Shown piece by piece: positions 21,201 to 28,887 of a stretch of DNA of 64,000 nt. The stretch lies in the NCBI GenBank assembly GCA_964550025.1, contig CAZJYI010000038.1:1-64000 (forward strand). Direction: 5' to 3'. Each line of letters opens with the position of its first letter. Positions within the stretch are counted from its first letter, which is position 1. The position numbers and the translations under genes were made by a program. The DNA comes from CAZJYI01 sp964550025 (GTDB taxonomy: Bacteria > Verrucomicrobiota > Kiritimatiellia > UBA8416 > CAYOBW01). The notes below the pieces were generated by a model that saw only the letters and a list, made by a program, of their open reading frames with translations, made no database searches and was not told the origin of the DNA.

Positions 21201-24200
21201 AGTGCCAGGTCAGTGTCGAGTTCGTGGTGGCCGTGAAGACGACCTCGTTGCTCGTGCCGCTCGTTGGCACATCCCCGGTGCCCGTCCAGCCCGTACATGC
21301 GTAGCGCACCCCGTTAGACGAATCGGCGGGCGGTGGGATCGCGTTGTCCGTCTTGGTCCACGTCAGGCCGTCGGGGGAGGTGGCGTGGAAGATGCGCCAG
21401 TGGGACCCGTCATATCCGGAGTACCACATTCTGTATGTTCTGCCATCACGCATGACCTGGGGGGCGGAGACTCCTAGACTGTCACCGCGGTCGCCCGATC
21501 CCAGTCCGAGCCTCCCCGCGGTACTCACGTCATCGGAATTGGCTGGGGCCGTGTTGTCTGTCTTGACCCAATCAAGCCCATTGGTCGATTGAGCGTGGTA
21601 GATGCGCCACGAAATGCCATCGTGTCCAGCGTACCACATTCGGTAAGTGTCACCTTCCCGCAAGACACATGAATATGCGATGCCCTGGTCGTCGCCGCGC
21701 CCATCCGAACCCGGGCCTATTCGCCCCCCGGATGAAGTCGAGTCGGATTCGGCCGGAATGGCGTTGTCTGTCTTGACCCAATCAAGTCCGTTGCTGGACT
21801 CAGCTCGGTAGATGCGCCATCTGGAGCCTTCTGATCCGGTGTACCACATTTCGAATTCTGCCCCATTCCATAGGACAGTGGGAGACAGCACTCCGTCATC
21901 GTCTCCTGTGCCGCTTGTGCCCAAGCCGAGGCGGCCACTGGAGCAAAGGCTGTCTGACGCCGGGGGAACGGAGTTGTCGATTTTGGTCCAGTCTGTTCCG
22001 TTACTGGATGTCGCCGTGTAGATGCGCCACTTCGATTCGTCGTGTCCGCAGTACCACGCCATGTAAGTCAAGCCGTCTGTGGCAACGCACGGGCCAGATA
22101 CGTAGTGGTCATCGCCCATGCCAGACGTGCCGCGTGCAATCCGGCCATTGCCGCTCGATGCATCCGATGGCTGCGCGGAGCGGTTTTCCATTTTTCCCCA
22201 GGAAAGCCCGTCACTAGAGATCGCACCGTACATACCCATGTGGGTGACGTCTTGCCCCGAATACCACATTCTGTAGATCCCATCACGGAGCACGACCGTC
22301 CCCCTTGACGCGTGGACGCTATCCCCCCGTCCCCCCGTCCCCAGCGGAATCCGCCCGTTCGTCCCCGCGACCGGCAGCACGGGCGAGACGACGCGGTTGG
22401 TGATAACAGTCCCATGGTCGAAACGGTACGTGCCGTAGCCGAGTGGGGAGGGGGTGCTGTATTCTGCGGGGTCACCGGCGATGACGAACTCGTAGTTCCT
22501 CGTGTCGCGAAACACCGCCGTGATCGTGCGCGGCCGGTCCATGATCACCGGCAGCGGGTTGTTGTCCTCCGCGATGCGCTGCACGCCTTTGACCGTGCCG
22601 TTGGTGTTGAGGAAGCAGATGTAGACGGCGCCGGCGTTGGTCGTGGAGCCGGAGTCGGCCCGGATGGCGCCGACGGCCAGGTCGGGGACGCCGTCCTCGT
22701 CCAGATCGCCGATCCCGCCGCCGAAACCGAACTCCTCACCCGCGTTGAGCTGCGGAACGGACGACGAAGTATCGGGGACCCGTTGGTGTGTTCGCACCGT
22801 ACCGTTGCTGTTGAGGAACAGGATGTAGCCGCCTCCTCCTCGTGGCGCGGACACATCCTCCCTGAAGGCTCCGGCGAACAGTTCTCCGATTCCGTCTCCG
22901 TCCAGGTCACCCAAAGCCGCGAGACTGCAACCAAACCGCGCACCGGCCTGGAGAGGAGGGCCGCCTCCGTGGGTCGGGCTGACCTTCTGCCAACTCCGAG
23001 CGGATCCGTCGTCGTTGAGGAACAGGATGTACAAAGCACCGGCATCCTCGCCGCCGTCGTCGTCCTTGAAAGCTCCGACGACCAATTCCACGTTGCCGTC
23101 GCCGTCGAGGTTGCCGGTCTGTGTTACCGATCTGCCGAAAGCGTCTTCTTCCTGGAGAGGCGGTCCCCCGCCCGCCGTGGCGCTGATCTTCTGAATGCTC
23201 CTGACAGCTCCGTTCGCGCGCATGAGGAGTACATAGACCGCCCCGGCGCCGCCGGCCCCATCGTCGTCGTTCATGGCCCCCACTGCGATGTCAGGTACAT
23301 GGTCGCCATTCAGATCTGTGATCCCGGCGCAGCTATAGCCAAAGAAGTCCGATTCTTCCAGGGCCGGTCCACCACGGCCCTGGGTGATCTTGCGTGAAGA
23401 TTTCACCGTCCCGTTCGTGGTGAGAAACAGGAGATATACGGCTCCAGCGTCAGTAGCCGCCTCATCATCCGCCGGGGCACCGACTACGGCGTCCGGAACA
23501 CCATCGCCGTCAAAATCACCAAGCGCGGCGACGGACAGTCCAAAGAGCGGCTCCGTAGAGTCAAGTGAAGGCCCTCCACCCTCCTGGTGGCCGATCTTCC
23601 TGTGAGCGCGAACGACGCCGTTCGTTTCCATGAAGAAGACGTAAGCGGCTCCCTTGTTCTCGCCGCCACCGTCATCGCGGCATGCACCGACCATCAGATC
23701 GTCTATCCCATCGCCATCCACGTCTCCCAGACCGGACACGCCGATGCCGAACTGATCTCTGACGGCCAGATCCGGTCCCCCGCCGGGCCGCTCCCAACCC
23801 GCGGGCACATCCCCGGCCCAGCGGTCGAGGAACCAGTACGTCTCGGGTGTTGCCGTGATGCTCACGGGCGCCCCGTTCGTATACCACCCGTTGACGTTAC
23901 TGACGGTGCCGCTGCCGGACACGCTCGCGTCGAGGTAGTACTCAGGTTCCCATAGCCACGTCAGCGTCGAGTCCTCCGTGATCGTGAACGACACGTTCGT
24001 AGTGCCCCCGTCAGGGGGTACGCTTCCCGTCCCCGTCCAGCCGACGCATGCCCGGCGCACGCCGCCGGTTTCGCCGGCATAGGCGGGAACCGCGTTGGAA
24101 ACCAGCGTGCCCGCCTCGATGTACGTGTCTCCGTAGGGGTGGGGGACGGGCGTCCCGTGTGGCTGCGGGTCGCCGGCTATGGTCAGTAGCGGCGGGGACT

Positions 24201-27200
24201 GCAGGCGGACGATCGCGGCCACCTCGTTCGATGGGATGGCACGCGCATAAATCCGCACCTCGTCGATCTTGCCGTGGAAGTAGCGGTCCTGGTAGGGGAC
24301 ATCCACGTAGGACTGTGCGCCGATGTAGAGTGTCCCCGAGCCCTGGTAGTGGGCATTCGCCGTATCGTTGGTCAGCAGCACGCCGTCGCGGTAGAGCCGG
24401 CGCGCGCCGGTGGCGTCGTCGTACGTCGCGCAAAGGTGATGCCATTCCCCGGCGTCCTTCGTCGCCTGGTCCGGCAGGTCCACCACGAGATCGTCGTCGT
24501 AGAACCCGAACACGTATCGGCACGGCGAAGCCTGCTCGTAGCCCAGTCGCAGCCCGTGGTTGGAGCTGCGTGTGCCCTGCCCGAGGATGGTGGGGCTGTC
24601 GGGTGTCGTCGATGTCCTGCGTACCCAGGCGCAGACGGAGAAGCTTGTGCTCGCCAGGTTCAGGTCGTCCACGTAGATGACCGAGTAGTTGTCCGGGTCA
24701 AAGGCGTAGGCCGAGGCGGCGTTGCCGCTGCCGTCTGTCGTCAGCGCTGCCGCGTCCACGTCCCCGTCGTAGCCGTGGCCGGACGCGTCCTCGGCATTTC
24801 CGCTGAACGGATAGTACGCCAGCAACCCCGGCGCCGAGCTCGCGCTTTCCGGGTCCGTCCCCGCCTCCTGCTCCTCCAGGTTCGTGGCCCCGTCCCCGTC
24901 CGGGTCGCCCTCCGCGGTCTGGTCCAGGTTCCCGAACTCCGCCATCTCCCACGCATCCCGCAACCCGTCCCCGTCCGGATCGTTCGTGAAATGCGCCGTG
25001 ATTGTGCGGGGGCGGTCCATGGTGAGGGTGACCTGCGCATTCGTCTCGCTCCCCGCCGGCACATCCCCCGACCAGTGCGTGAAAGCGCAATAGACGTCGG
25101 GCGTGGCCTCGATCGTGAGCCGCGTCCCGTTGGTATGCCATCCGTTCACCGCCCCGCCGTTGACCGACCCGTCCGGCCCGGCGATCAGCTCCATCTCGTG
25201 CTCGGCCAGCCATTGCCAGGTCAGCGTGGAGTGGTTCGTGATCGTGAACACGCACTGCGTCGTCGAACCGCTTGGCGGCGCACTGCCGGTGCCCGTCCAC
25301 CCCGTGCACACCCAGCGCGTGCGCGAAGCGGAGTCCCGGGTTGCGGGAATGGCGTTGTTGACCTTGGTCCAGGTGAGTCCGTCCGGAGAGGTCGCGTAGT
25401 AGGTGCAACTTCCGGCGTAGCGTGAGGGCCGTGCGCCGTACCACATCTTGTAGGTGGCGCCGTCTTTGATCACGGTCGGGGCACCTGTCGTATCCGCATC
25501 CCCGCGCCCTGCCGTTCCCAGCGGAATGCGCCCGTTCGTCGAGTCGGTGTCCGAATCGGGTGGTACCGCGTTGTCGGTCTTGGTCCAGGTTAGTCCATCC
25601 GGGCTCGTGGCGTGGAATATCCGGACCGTTCCTTCGTCGTGCCCGACGTACCACATCTCGTACGTGCCCCCGTCCTTGATGACGCTTGGGACCGAGACAT
25701 GCTCGTCGTCGCCCCGTCCACCGGTACCTAGCGGGATCCGGCCGTCCGTCGATACACCATCCGACCGAGGCGGCGCCGCGTTGTTGTGCTTGGTCCACAC
25801 AAGGCCGTCCGGCGACGTCGCGTAGTAGATTCGCCAATGCCGGCCATCGCTGCCCGAATACCACATTCGGTAAGTATCGCCATCCAGAAGGACGCTCGCG
25901 CCGTAGATGTTGCCGGAATCGCCTGCTCCGGGAAGCCCCAGCGGAATGCGTCCACCCGTCGAGCTCGTGTTGGACGCACCGGGGATGCTGTTGTTGGTCT
26001 TCTCCCACACCCGCCCGTTATCCGAAGTCGCGCGATAGATGCGCCACGTGGTGTCCGCCTGTCCCCCGTACCACATCGTGTAGCCCACACCGTCCTTGAT
26101 CACGCAAGGGCGGTGCGTGGCCTGGACATCGCCGGAACCGGCCGTGCCGAGGGGAATCCGCCCGTCCGTGGATCTCAGGTCGGAAGGGGAGGGGATGACG
26201 TTGTTGCGCTTCGACCAGTGAAGGCCGTCCGGGGAGGTCGCATGGAAGATCCGGTGCGTGACTTCATCGCCCCCCGCATACCATGCCCGGTAGGTGTCGC
26301 CGTCCTTGACGACACTGTAGATATACGCATCGAAGTCGTCCCCATGCCCCGCCGTACCACGCCCCAGCCGGCCGTCCGTGGATGTCTGCGCGTCTTCCGC
26401 CGTGATGGTCACGGTGCCGGTGACGACGCTGCTCAGCGCGTAGACGTTCGTCCCCACCGGCGGGTCCGGCGTGCCCTGGTCGGACGCAACGACCAGCTCG
26501 TAGTCGCGCGTGTCGGTGAGGGCGTTCGAGGTGGCGCTGCCGGTTGCGGAGGGGATGGGATCAGCAGGAAGGACGATGCGGAAGCCCACGCTTCTGTAGG
26601 CGCTGTTCGGGCCAAAGAAGCGCCGCTTGGCAAGACGGCAGTAGCCGGCGTGGCTGTAACAGGCGCCGCCGCGTGCCACACGGTCCGAGCCCGAATCCGG
26701 CCCAGGCGGATCCGCACCGGGCGACGAACCGTAGTACGATTCGCCATACCGGTCCCAGCACCATTCCCATACGTTGCCCGCCGTGTCGTACAATCCATAG
26801 CCGTTCCTGCCCGCGGTAAATGTGCCTACAGGGCTGGCATACGGTTCACCGCCGTCGACGTAGTCCGGATGATACGTGTCACTCGTGTACGGGCTGATAT
26901 CATAAGGATACGTGCTACCGTTGGCCTTGTAGTTCGCGTAGCTGTGATCGATGTACTCGCCCCACGGGAATCGTTCGCCGACCCGCCCGCCGCGCGCGGC
27001 GTATTCCCACTGCGCCTCCGTGGGGAGCCGGTAGCCACCGGCGTCCCATTTGACGGCGCTGTTGGTTAGGCGCAGTTCGCCAAGGCGGTACACGTTCGAC
27101 TGCGCCCCATCCGTGTAGTAGCACGGCACACGCCCTTCGCGTTCGCTACGGGCGTTGCACCACTTGGCGCAGTCGTACCAATTCACCGAGTGTACGGGAT

Positions 27201-28887
27201 GGTCGGCGCCTCTTGCCTCACCCGGATTGGTGAAAGTGTAGCCGTTGGTAATGGCCCAGTCTCTCACCTGTGTCCACAGAGCCCACGTCACCTCGTAGCG
27301 GTCCATCAGGAATGCGCCGACGGAAACCGTGTGCACCGGCCGTTCGCCGGCGTCGCCCTCATTGAGAGCGTCCCCCATCTCGAACTCACCACCGCTCAAC
27401 AGAACCGCTCCTGCCGGCAATCCATACTCGTCATCCGCGCAAACGGCGTACGTCAGGTCCGCCACATTGGTCGGCCAGTCGGCTCCGGCGTCCCACACGA
27501 TGTGATTGCTCACGCCCACGCTCACCCCGGGGCCGATGTCGCCGCTGAGCCGCGGGGCCGCGATCCGTTCCGCGCCGTTGGAGATGACGACCCAGACGGC
27601 AAGGACGTTGGTAAACGTGCTGGATACATCGTAGTAGATATCCATCAGCTTCGTGCCGGGGCGCTGTAAGACGACCAGATTCGTCACGACCGGCGGATTC
27701 GGTTCGAACACCGCCGTCACATCCCGCGCGCGGTTCATCGTCAGAGCCAGTGGGTTGTCGGTAGCGTTGCTGGCCGGAACGTCCCCCGACCAGCGCGCGA
27801 AGAACCAGTTCGTGGCATGCGTGGCCGTCAGGCTCAACTCCGTCCCGTTCGTGTACCACCCGCTCGCCACGTTCACGCTGCCGGAGCCCGACGTGCTCAT
27901 GGTGAGCCGGCAGGCGGTCGTTTCCCATTGCCAGGCGACGCTGTTGGTGAGGTGGGTCAGCGTGATGGGACCGGTGTTGTTGGTCGTGCCGGAGGCGGGT
28001 ACCAATCCCGTGCCCACCCACCCGTCGCAGACGTTCGATACGCCGCCTTCCTGCACGGCCCGGTCCACGGAAGCGGTGACGGTGACGCCGCGCGCGTAGG
28101 CGTTGGTTCCGACCGGCGGTACGGGCGTGCCGTGATCCGAAGCGACAATCAGGACGTAGTCGCGGGTGTCCATCGTCACGGGAGTGGCGTCGGCACCATG
28201 GTAGACCGCGGTCGGGGGATGGATCGTCACGCCCAGGTTGTTGGTGCGCACGTCGCCATAGTAGTCGAACACGGCGCGGATCGTGATGCCGGTCGCCGCA
28301 TCGACGTCGCCGGCGCGCAGGACATTGGCGCTGAGCACCGTGCCGGTCGGGGCCGTGCCGATGACTGCCCATGTTGCGCGGTCGGTCAGATCCTGGTCGG
28401 GACCGCTGGTGAATTGGCCGGTCAGCCGGTAGGTGTATGTGCCCCATTCTTCGACCGAGGTGGGGCCGGTCAGCGTGGTTGTATCGAGGGCGTCCCGGGT
28501 GTCCATGGTCGTGGGCGCGGAGTCGGCGGCGTGGTAGTTTGCGACGGCGGGAAGCGCAAGAGCGAGAAGGAGAAAGGCGACAGCAACGGGGGGGCGCCAT
28601 CGAGCGTGACGGGGAGCCTTGAATGTGAGCCCCGCGGGGGTGCTGGCTGGACCACGTGCGAAAAGGTGCTGTCTGTGCGGTCGCCAAGTAGGATGGTGCT
28701 CCTGCGCCGTCCATAGAGTCAGTGCGGAGGCAGATGTGGCGAGAAAACGGAACGAAGTGCTGCAACTCTCCCTTTTCCGCCTCCTCGTCCTGCCACAAGG
28801 ACGGCGCAGGAGCACCGTCCTACGGGGGATGTCCCGATCTCGCACCCTTTCCGCACGGGGTCTACCTGTGCCGTGAGTCGTTTTCAT
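12286..28887 (-). CDS. 5,533-aa mosaic surface protein (InlB-like, SUMF1, propellers, LamG, beta-helix, dockerin-like)
   Basis: The chosen start, ATG 28887, overlaps the stop of the Uma2 gene (ATGA). Residues 22-67 are encoded by a palindromic element, and a signal-like segment (VAVAFLLLALALPAVA) follows at 101-116. Approximate domain order: InlB-like module; SUMF1 (495-775); five-bladed-type propeller with RIYxATSxDGLxWxK repeats (830-1190); LamG (1355-1556); FG-GAP propeller (1700-2115); a second RIYxATS propeller (2165-2520); calcium-loop DTDGDGL region (2640-2700); SBBP-like propeller (2710-3080); a third RIYxATS propeller (3120-3470). Next come an SbsA-type Ig-like domain (3590-3690), VCBS/FG-GAP repeats (3695-4030), an InlB-like module split by an element, FG-GAP (4470-4885), a BACON-like domain, a beta-helix (4997-5297) and a dockerin-like end (5490-5533). 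Seven InlB-like modules link the parts. Function is unknown; adhesion or glycan binding is plausible. The start is the weakest point of the call. Confidence 0.85.
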   Translation of the reverse strand: MKTTHGTGRPRAERVRDRDIPRRTVLLRRPCGRTRRRKRESCSTSFRFLATSASALTLWTAQEHHPTWRPHRQHLFARGPASTPAGLTFKAPRHARWRPPVAVAFLLLALALPAVANYHAADSAPTTMDTRDALDTTTLTGPTSVEEWGTYTYRLTGQFTSGPDQDLTDRATWAVIGTAPTGTVLSANVLRAGDVDAATGITIRAVFDYYGDVRTNNLGVTIHPPTAVYHGADATPVTMDTRDYVLIVASDHGTPVPPVGTNAYARGVTVTASVDRAVQEGGVSNVCDGWVGTGLVPASGTTNNTGPITLTHLTNSVAWQWETTACRLTMSTSGSGSVNVASGWYTNGTELSLTATHATNWFFARWSGDVPASNATDNPLALTMNRARDVTAVFEPNPPVVTNLVVLQRPGTKLMDIYYDVSSTFTNVLAVWVVISNGAERIAAPRLSGDIGPGVSVGVSNHIVWDAGADWPTNVADLTYAVCADDEYGLPAGAVLLSGGEFEMGDALNEGDAGERPVHTVSVGAFLMDRYEVTWALWTQVRDWAITNGYTFTNPGEARGADHPVHSVNWYDCAKWCNARSEREGRVPCYYTDGAQSNVYRLGELRLTNSAVKWDAGGYRLPTEAQWEYAARGGRVGERFPWGEYIDHSYANYKANGSTYPYDISPYTSDTYHPDYVDGGEPYASPVGTFTAGRNGYGLYDTAGNVWEWCWDRYGESYYGSSPGADPPGPDSGSDRVARGGACYSHAGYCRLAKRRFFGPNSAYRSVGFRIVLPADPIPSATGSATSNALTDTRDYELVVASDQGTPDPPVGTNVYALSSVVTGTVTITAEDAQTSTDGRLGRGTAGHGDDFDAYIYSVVKDGDTYRAWYAGGDEVTHRIFHATSPDGLHWSKRNNVIPSPSDLRSTDGRIPLGTAGSGDVQATHRPCVIKDGVGYTMWYGGQADTTWRIYRATSDNGRVWEKTNNSIPGASNTSSTGGRIPLGLPGAGDSGNIYGASVLLDGDTYRMWYSGSDGRHWRIYYATSPDGLVWTKHNNAAPPRSDGVSTDGRIPLGTGGRGDDEHVSVPSVIKDGGTYEMWYVGHDEGTVRIFHATSPDGLTWTKTDNAVPPDSDTDSTNGRIPLGTAGRGDADTTGAPTVIKDGATYKMWYGARPSRYAGSCTYYATSPDGLTWTKVNNAIPATRDSASRTRWVCTGWTGTGSAPPSGSTTQCVFTITNHSTLTWQWLAEHEMELIAGPDGSVNGGAVNGWHTNGTRLTIEATPDVYCAFTHWSGDVPAGSETNAQVTLTMDRPRTITAHFTNDPDGDGLRDAWEMAEFGNLDQTAEGDPDGDGATNLEEQEAGTDPESASSAPGLLAYYPFSGNAEDASGHGYDGDVDAAALTTDGSGNAASAYAFDPDNYSVIYVDDLNLASTSFSVCAWVRRTSTTPDSPTILGQGTRSSNHGLRLGYEQASPCRYVFGFYDDDLVVDLPDQATKDAGEWHHLCATYDDATGARRLYRDGVLLTNDTANAHYQGSGTLYIGAQSYVDVPYQDRYFHGKIDEVRIYARAIPSNEVAAIVRLQSPPLLTIAGDPQPHGTPVPHPYGDTYIEAGTLVSNAVPAYAGETGGVRRACVGWTGTGSVPPDGGTTNVSFTITEDSTLTWLWEPEYYLDASVSGSGTVSNVNGWYTNGAPVSITATPETYWFLDRWAGDVPAGWERPGGGPDLAVRDQFGIGVSGLGDVDGDGIDDLMVGACRDDGGGENKGAAYVFFMETNGVVRAHRKIGHQEGGGPSLDSTEPLFGLSVAALGDFDGDGVPDAVVGAPADDEAATDAGAVYLLFLTTNGTVKSSRKITQGRGGPALEESDFFGYSCAGITDLNGDHVPDIAVGAMNDDDGAGGAGAVYVLLMRANGAVRSIQKISATAGGGPPLQEEDAFGRSVTQTGNLDGDGNVELVVGAFKDDDGGEDAGALYILFLNDDGSARSWQKVSPTHGGGPPLQAGARFGCSLAALGDLDGDGIGELFAGAFREDVSAPRGGGGYILFLNSNGTVRTHQRVPDTSSSVPQLNAGEEFGFGGGIGDLDEDGVPDLAVGAIRADSGSTTNAGAVYICFLNTNGTVKGVQRIAEDNNPLPVIMDRPRTITAVFRDTRNYEFVIAGDPAEYSTPSPLGYGTYRFDHGTVITNRVVSPVLPVAGTNGRIPLGTGGRGDSVHASRGTVVLRDGIYRMWYSGQDVTHMGMYGAISSDGLSWGKMENRSAQPSDASSGNGRIARGTSGMGDDHYVSGPCVATDGLTYMAWYCGHDESKWRIYTATSSNGTDWTKIDNSVPPASDSLCSSGRLGLGTSGTGDDDGVLSPTVLWNGAEFEMWYTGSEGSRWRIYRAESSNGLDWVKTDNAIPAESDSTSSGGRIGPGSDGRGDDQGIAYSCVLREGDTYRMWYAGHDGISWRIYHAQSTNGLDWVKTDNTAPANSDDVSTAGRLGLGSGDRGDSLGVSAPQVMRDGRTYRMWYSGYDGSHWRIFHATSPDGLTWTKTDNAIPPPADSSNGVRYACTGWTGTGDVPTSGTSNEVVFTATTNSTLTWHWATEYELTVATSGSGTVDVASGWHTNGAEVTLTAIPETNHYLWYWSGDVPPGSESNVSITVTVDSPKSVTAHFSTDTDGDGLEDWWEWLYFGDLDEVPSGDPDGDGLTNEQEQQHNTDPTQTDTDNDGFSDYVEIINGTSPTSHTSHPSYPYREWTRIWGSAAAEEARCLAIGPDRSLYVGGGTHGAFWGETWSGGRDCSLTRFTAEGSGVWARVWGDANDSVVNGATVANDGNVLVAVEDDTTHGMLHAAFSADGSNLWERLKEGGQSNLARDLAVDGDGNTYIFGGSGFRLLKYDPSGSWQWTETWPSGIVASGRAIALGPQDALYCAGATEGGFDGQSHAGEGMDDACLCKRDANGSNVWTRIWGSSAEDIATDVAVAADESIYVAGSTRGSFHGQTNAGTRDVFLARFDADGNRLWTRFWGTAGDEYGVAVDTAPNGAVYVHAYSADLILLRFDQDGELRWARTWGSDASEAAAGMVCDGKGDLFTAGWTFGAYDGQTNSGGADFCLTKWVDKPIHKLTIAGEPAEYSSPSPLGYGTNYVEQGDEITNTVTTPLLPIAGTNGRLPLGTAGRGDSVHVSGASVVFRDGIYRMWYAGEDVRHLGVHGATSVDGLVWSKIDNRSAPLSDASSDAGRIARGTSGMGDDYHVSLPCVISDGTSYRAWYSGHNQQNWRIYLAVSSNGLDWVKVDSTIPSNSDGLCSNGRIALGTSGTGDRVGVLSPVVLRDGPWYKMWYTGFDGVFYRIYHATSTDGVEWTKENNTIPSDSDSFSSDGRIALGSGDRGDDRGVIHPCVLREGDVYRMWYAGNDGVSWRIYHAQSSNGLDWVKTDNSVPASSDGVSTAGRVGLGSSSRGDSREVSYPQVVRDGTTYRMWYSGHDGSNWRIFHATSPDGLTWTKTDNTIPAPADSSNGVRHACTGWTGSGSVPPHGGTTNVTFTVTNDSTLTWQWVTEYELTVAANGSGTVDVASGWFTNGAEVTLTAEGIDGRGLAYWSGDVPSGRTNDNPLVLTMDGPRSVTAHFDVEPAVTNTAPVSNALEVTVDTNVTAWFSSAIAVDSVTTNTFFLHGNQTGRYPAIPAYDASNRTARLDPAVDFRPGELVTATASRAIRGTNNVPLRPHIWQFHAKVSEGKGVFADFGARGAGSGSRDVCLGDLDGDGDLDAFVARLSGGNEIWINNDGSWSNSLQSLGGSSSRDTELGDLDGDGDLDAFVANSGASRVWLNNGHASFTATPQALGTESTTDVELGDIDGDGDLDAVTGNNPGLHRVWINSGTASFEEHEALGGSTCSGICMGDVDNDGDLDVFIANDEQADTLWLNDGNGDFTKRECLFGAGRVGHPSFGDLDGDGAIDLFLNGHGTGGNPNEVWLNDGGGNFTDSGQSLGSANSRQVSLGDVDADGDLDAFVSNIDGENRLWVNDGRAGFTASPQLLGAGAGSGVCLGDVDGDGDLDAYVANNDRADVILLNARPVELVVDGSPAPYGVSSPYNYGTNLLADGTTVTNSVPSPADEAGGTRYLCAGWTGTGDVPPHGGTTNVSFTVTTNSTLTWLWEAEHWLECRVSGVAGSDSGTVSEADGWYAAGASVVVTATPAANHHFVEWSGDVSSTNNPLALTMDRPYSVAASFAIDTYTIAATATAGGWISPSGSVEVVHGEGTNFTFGAHPNHHMKDVLVNGVSIGLTNAYAFANVTSNQTIRVELEPDTCNLTVAGSPAEHGSSSPYDYGVHGIPWGTVVTNVCNTPADESNGVRWACTGWTGTGSVTPSEKGSSVRSKSRTVLLRRPWRQWSGNSGERMERSSATLSVLPPRSATRTAQEHRPTRDTRISRPVVPPIAGDGSTVVFTITTHSTLTWQWAPEYRLDTGSGGGGSVSPPDTWYPPDTRVAVTASPEAGNALSHWSGDVPPGSEFFGNGPAVSADARFGLGTAPAGDLDGDGLADAVAGVPYGGADARGEIYALFLRDDGTVRGYQSIGDETGGGPSLSSADHFGSSMTAMGDLNGDGVPDIAVGAPHNNEGFLYDVGAVHLLSMTTSGTASACETISGTDVEVESHDAFGASVSLLGDVDGDGIQDLAVGATGDDDGAAEAGAVYVLLRTNGAVRASRKISATSGSGPSLDEGDAFGAAVAGLGMLDGDGVQDLAVGAPGDDDGAEDAGAVHVLFLNAAGTVKSRAKISATSGGGPSPDAGDGFGSGVAHLGDVDGDGVGDLAVGAPYDDGGWTNAGAVYLLFMRADGSVKGHRKIGAAGGEVELDPEDRFGASVTALGDVDGDTVPDCMVGAPGDDDGQDNAGAAYILFLKADGSVKRVQKISQSNNPLTVTMDRARSITAHFGQPGHIALSRTELAVTGWDCLSPSNATFEIWNAASSLPMTYTLTPDADWLSVLPAGGECSWERDTIAVRCDTVGMTGGTYSAAVTVTSPEATNSPQVVIVSLTVIGTPTHYVDVASASPAPPYLSPETAAVTIQEAVDVATAGDTVLVADGVYAAGGKAVYGAMTNRVAIDKPITVRSAGGPRNALIVGEGPLGDGAVRCVYLTNDAVIAGFTITNGHTRGTQAHPNHEQSGGGVWAASRTAVVSNCVVSGCRAFLYGGATYLGLLVDCVSTNNSADFGGGAAYTALRRCVVDGNLARFNGGGAYKATLYSSLMLNNTAAGEGGGTYDCDVLNCTVARNMADSGGGVAESLLWNSIIYDNDVHTRRTNWSGGTIVHSCTEPLPDMAGATNNITDNPRVRDPDGGNFRLVVASPCIDAGIRQQWMENAVDLEGKPRVLSGAVDMGAYEKAFYASVRVCLEGAFTTNTSAMRTALAGTGVLPAVAPYAADPAVAEQIPSNATDWVLMELQNDEHRSVVAQSALLRSDGALLALDGQTNLLTEVSPGARLHMVIRHRNHLAIMSAHPVSYTNEVVRYDFTLAPERYTGGTNACVELEPGVWGMISGDCDGDGRITHVDGEIVRQQVGKTGYLSGDCNLDGVVTEADVP
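14179..14728. repeat. Block identical to 33576-34125
   Basis: About 550 bp of FG-GAP coding sequence appears identical, by reading, to the same domain of the other giant gene, while the flanks differ. This suggests gene conversion or a very recent duplication. Confidence 0.8.
15472..15928. repeat. Block identical to about 34878-35334, including an embedded element
   Basis: This InlB-like module and its 136-bp insertion match the other giant gene at nearly every base. The first difference I noted on the right is near 15928. The insertion therefore happened before the two copies were made, or was spread with them. Confidence 0.75.
15749..15884. mobile_element. 136-bp palindromic element inside a coding module, copy 1
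   Basis: It has perfect 25-bp terminal inverted repeats. The left one begins GTAGGACGGTGC and the right one ends GCACCGTCCTAC. The interior also folds partly on itself (GAGGCAG against CTGCCTC). Read on the minus strand it stays open and encodes RTVLLRRP...TAQEHRPT within the host protein, interrupting an InlB-like module between TGTGSVTPS and the strand STVVFTI. No transposase is encoded, so it would be non-autonomous. Confidence 0.85.
16601..16623. repeat. Short palindrome in coding sequence (loop GTGA)
   Basis: Stem CCCCC/GGGGG; encodes VPPHGGTT in an InlB-like module of the 5,533-aa protein. Confidence 0.85.
18398..18420. repeat. Short palindrome in coding sequence (loop GTGA)
   Basis: Stem CCCCC/GGGGG; encodes VPPHGGTT at the same loop of another InlB-like module. 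Confidence 0.85.
23999..24021. repeat. Short palindrome in coding sequence (loop GTCA)
   Basis: Stem CCCCC/GGGGG; encodes VPPDGGTT at the same loop of an InlB-like module just after the LamG domain. Confidence 0.85.
28688..28823. mobile_element. 136-bp palindromic element, copy 3, opposite orientation
   Basis: It has the same length and terminal repeats as copies 1 and 2, with one mismatch in the left repeat (GTAGGATGG). Its interior matches theirs only when reversed, so it sits in the other orientation. Similarity extends about 40 bp beyond each end, with a degenerate outer inverted pair near 28648 and 28862. It lies between the proposed start codon of the 5,533-aa protein and its signal-like segment, and is open in the host frame. 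Confidence 0.82.

Noticed and set aside
19864..21477. A 537-codon plus-strand open frame
   Set aside because: It is antisense to the SBBP-like and propeller domains of the 5,533-aa protein and shows no coding signal of its own.
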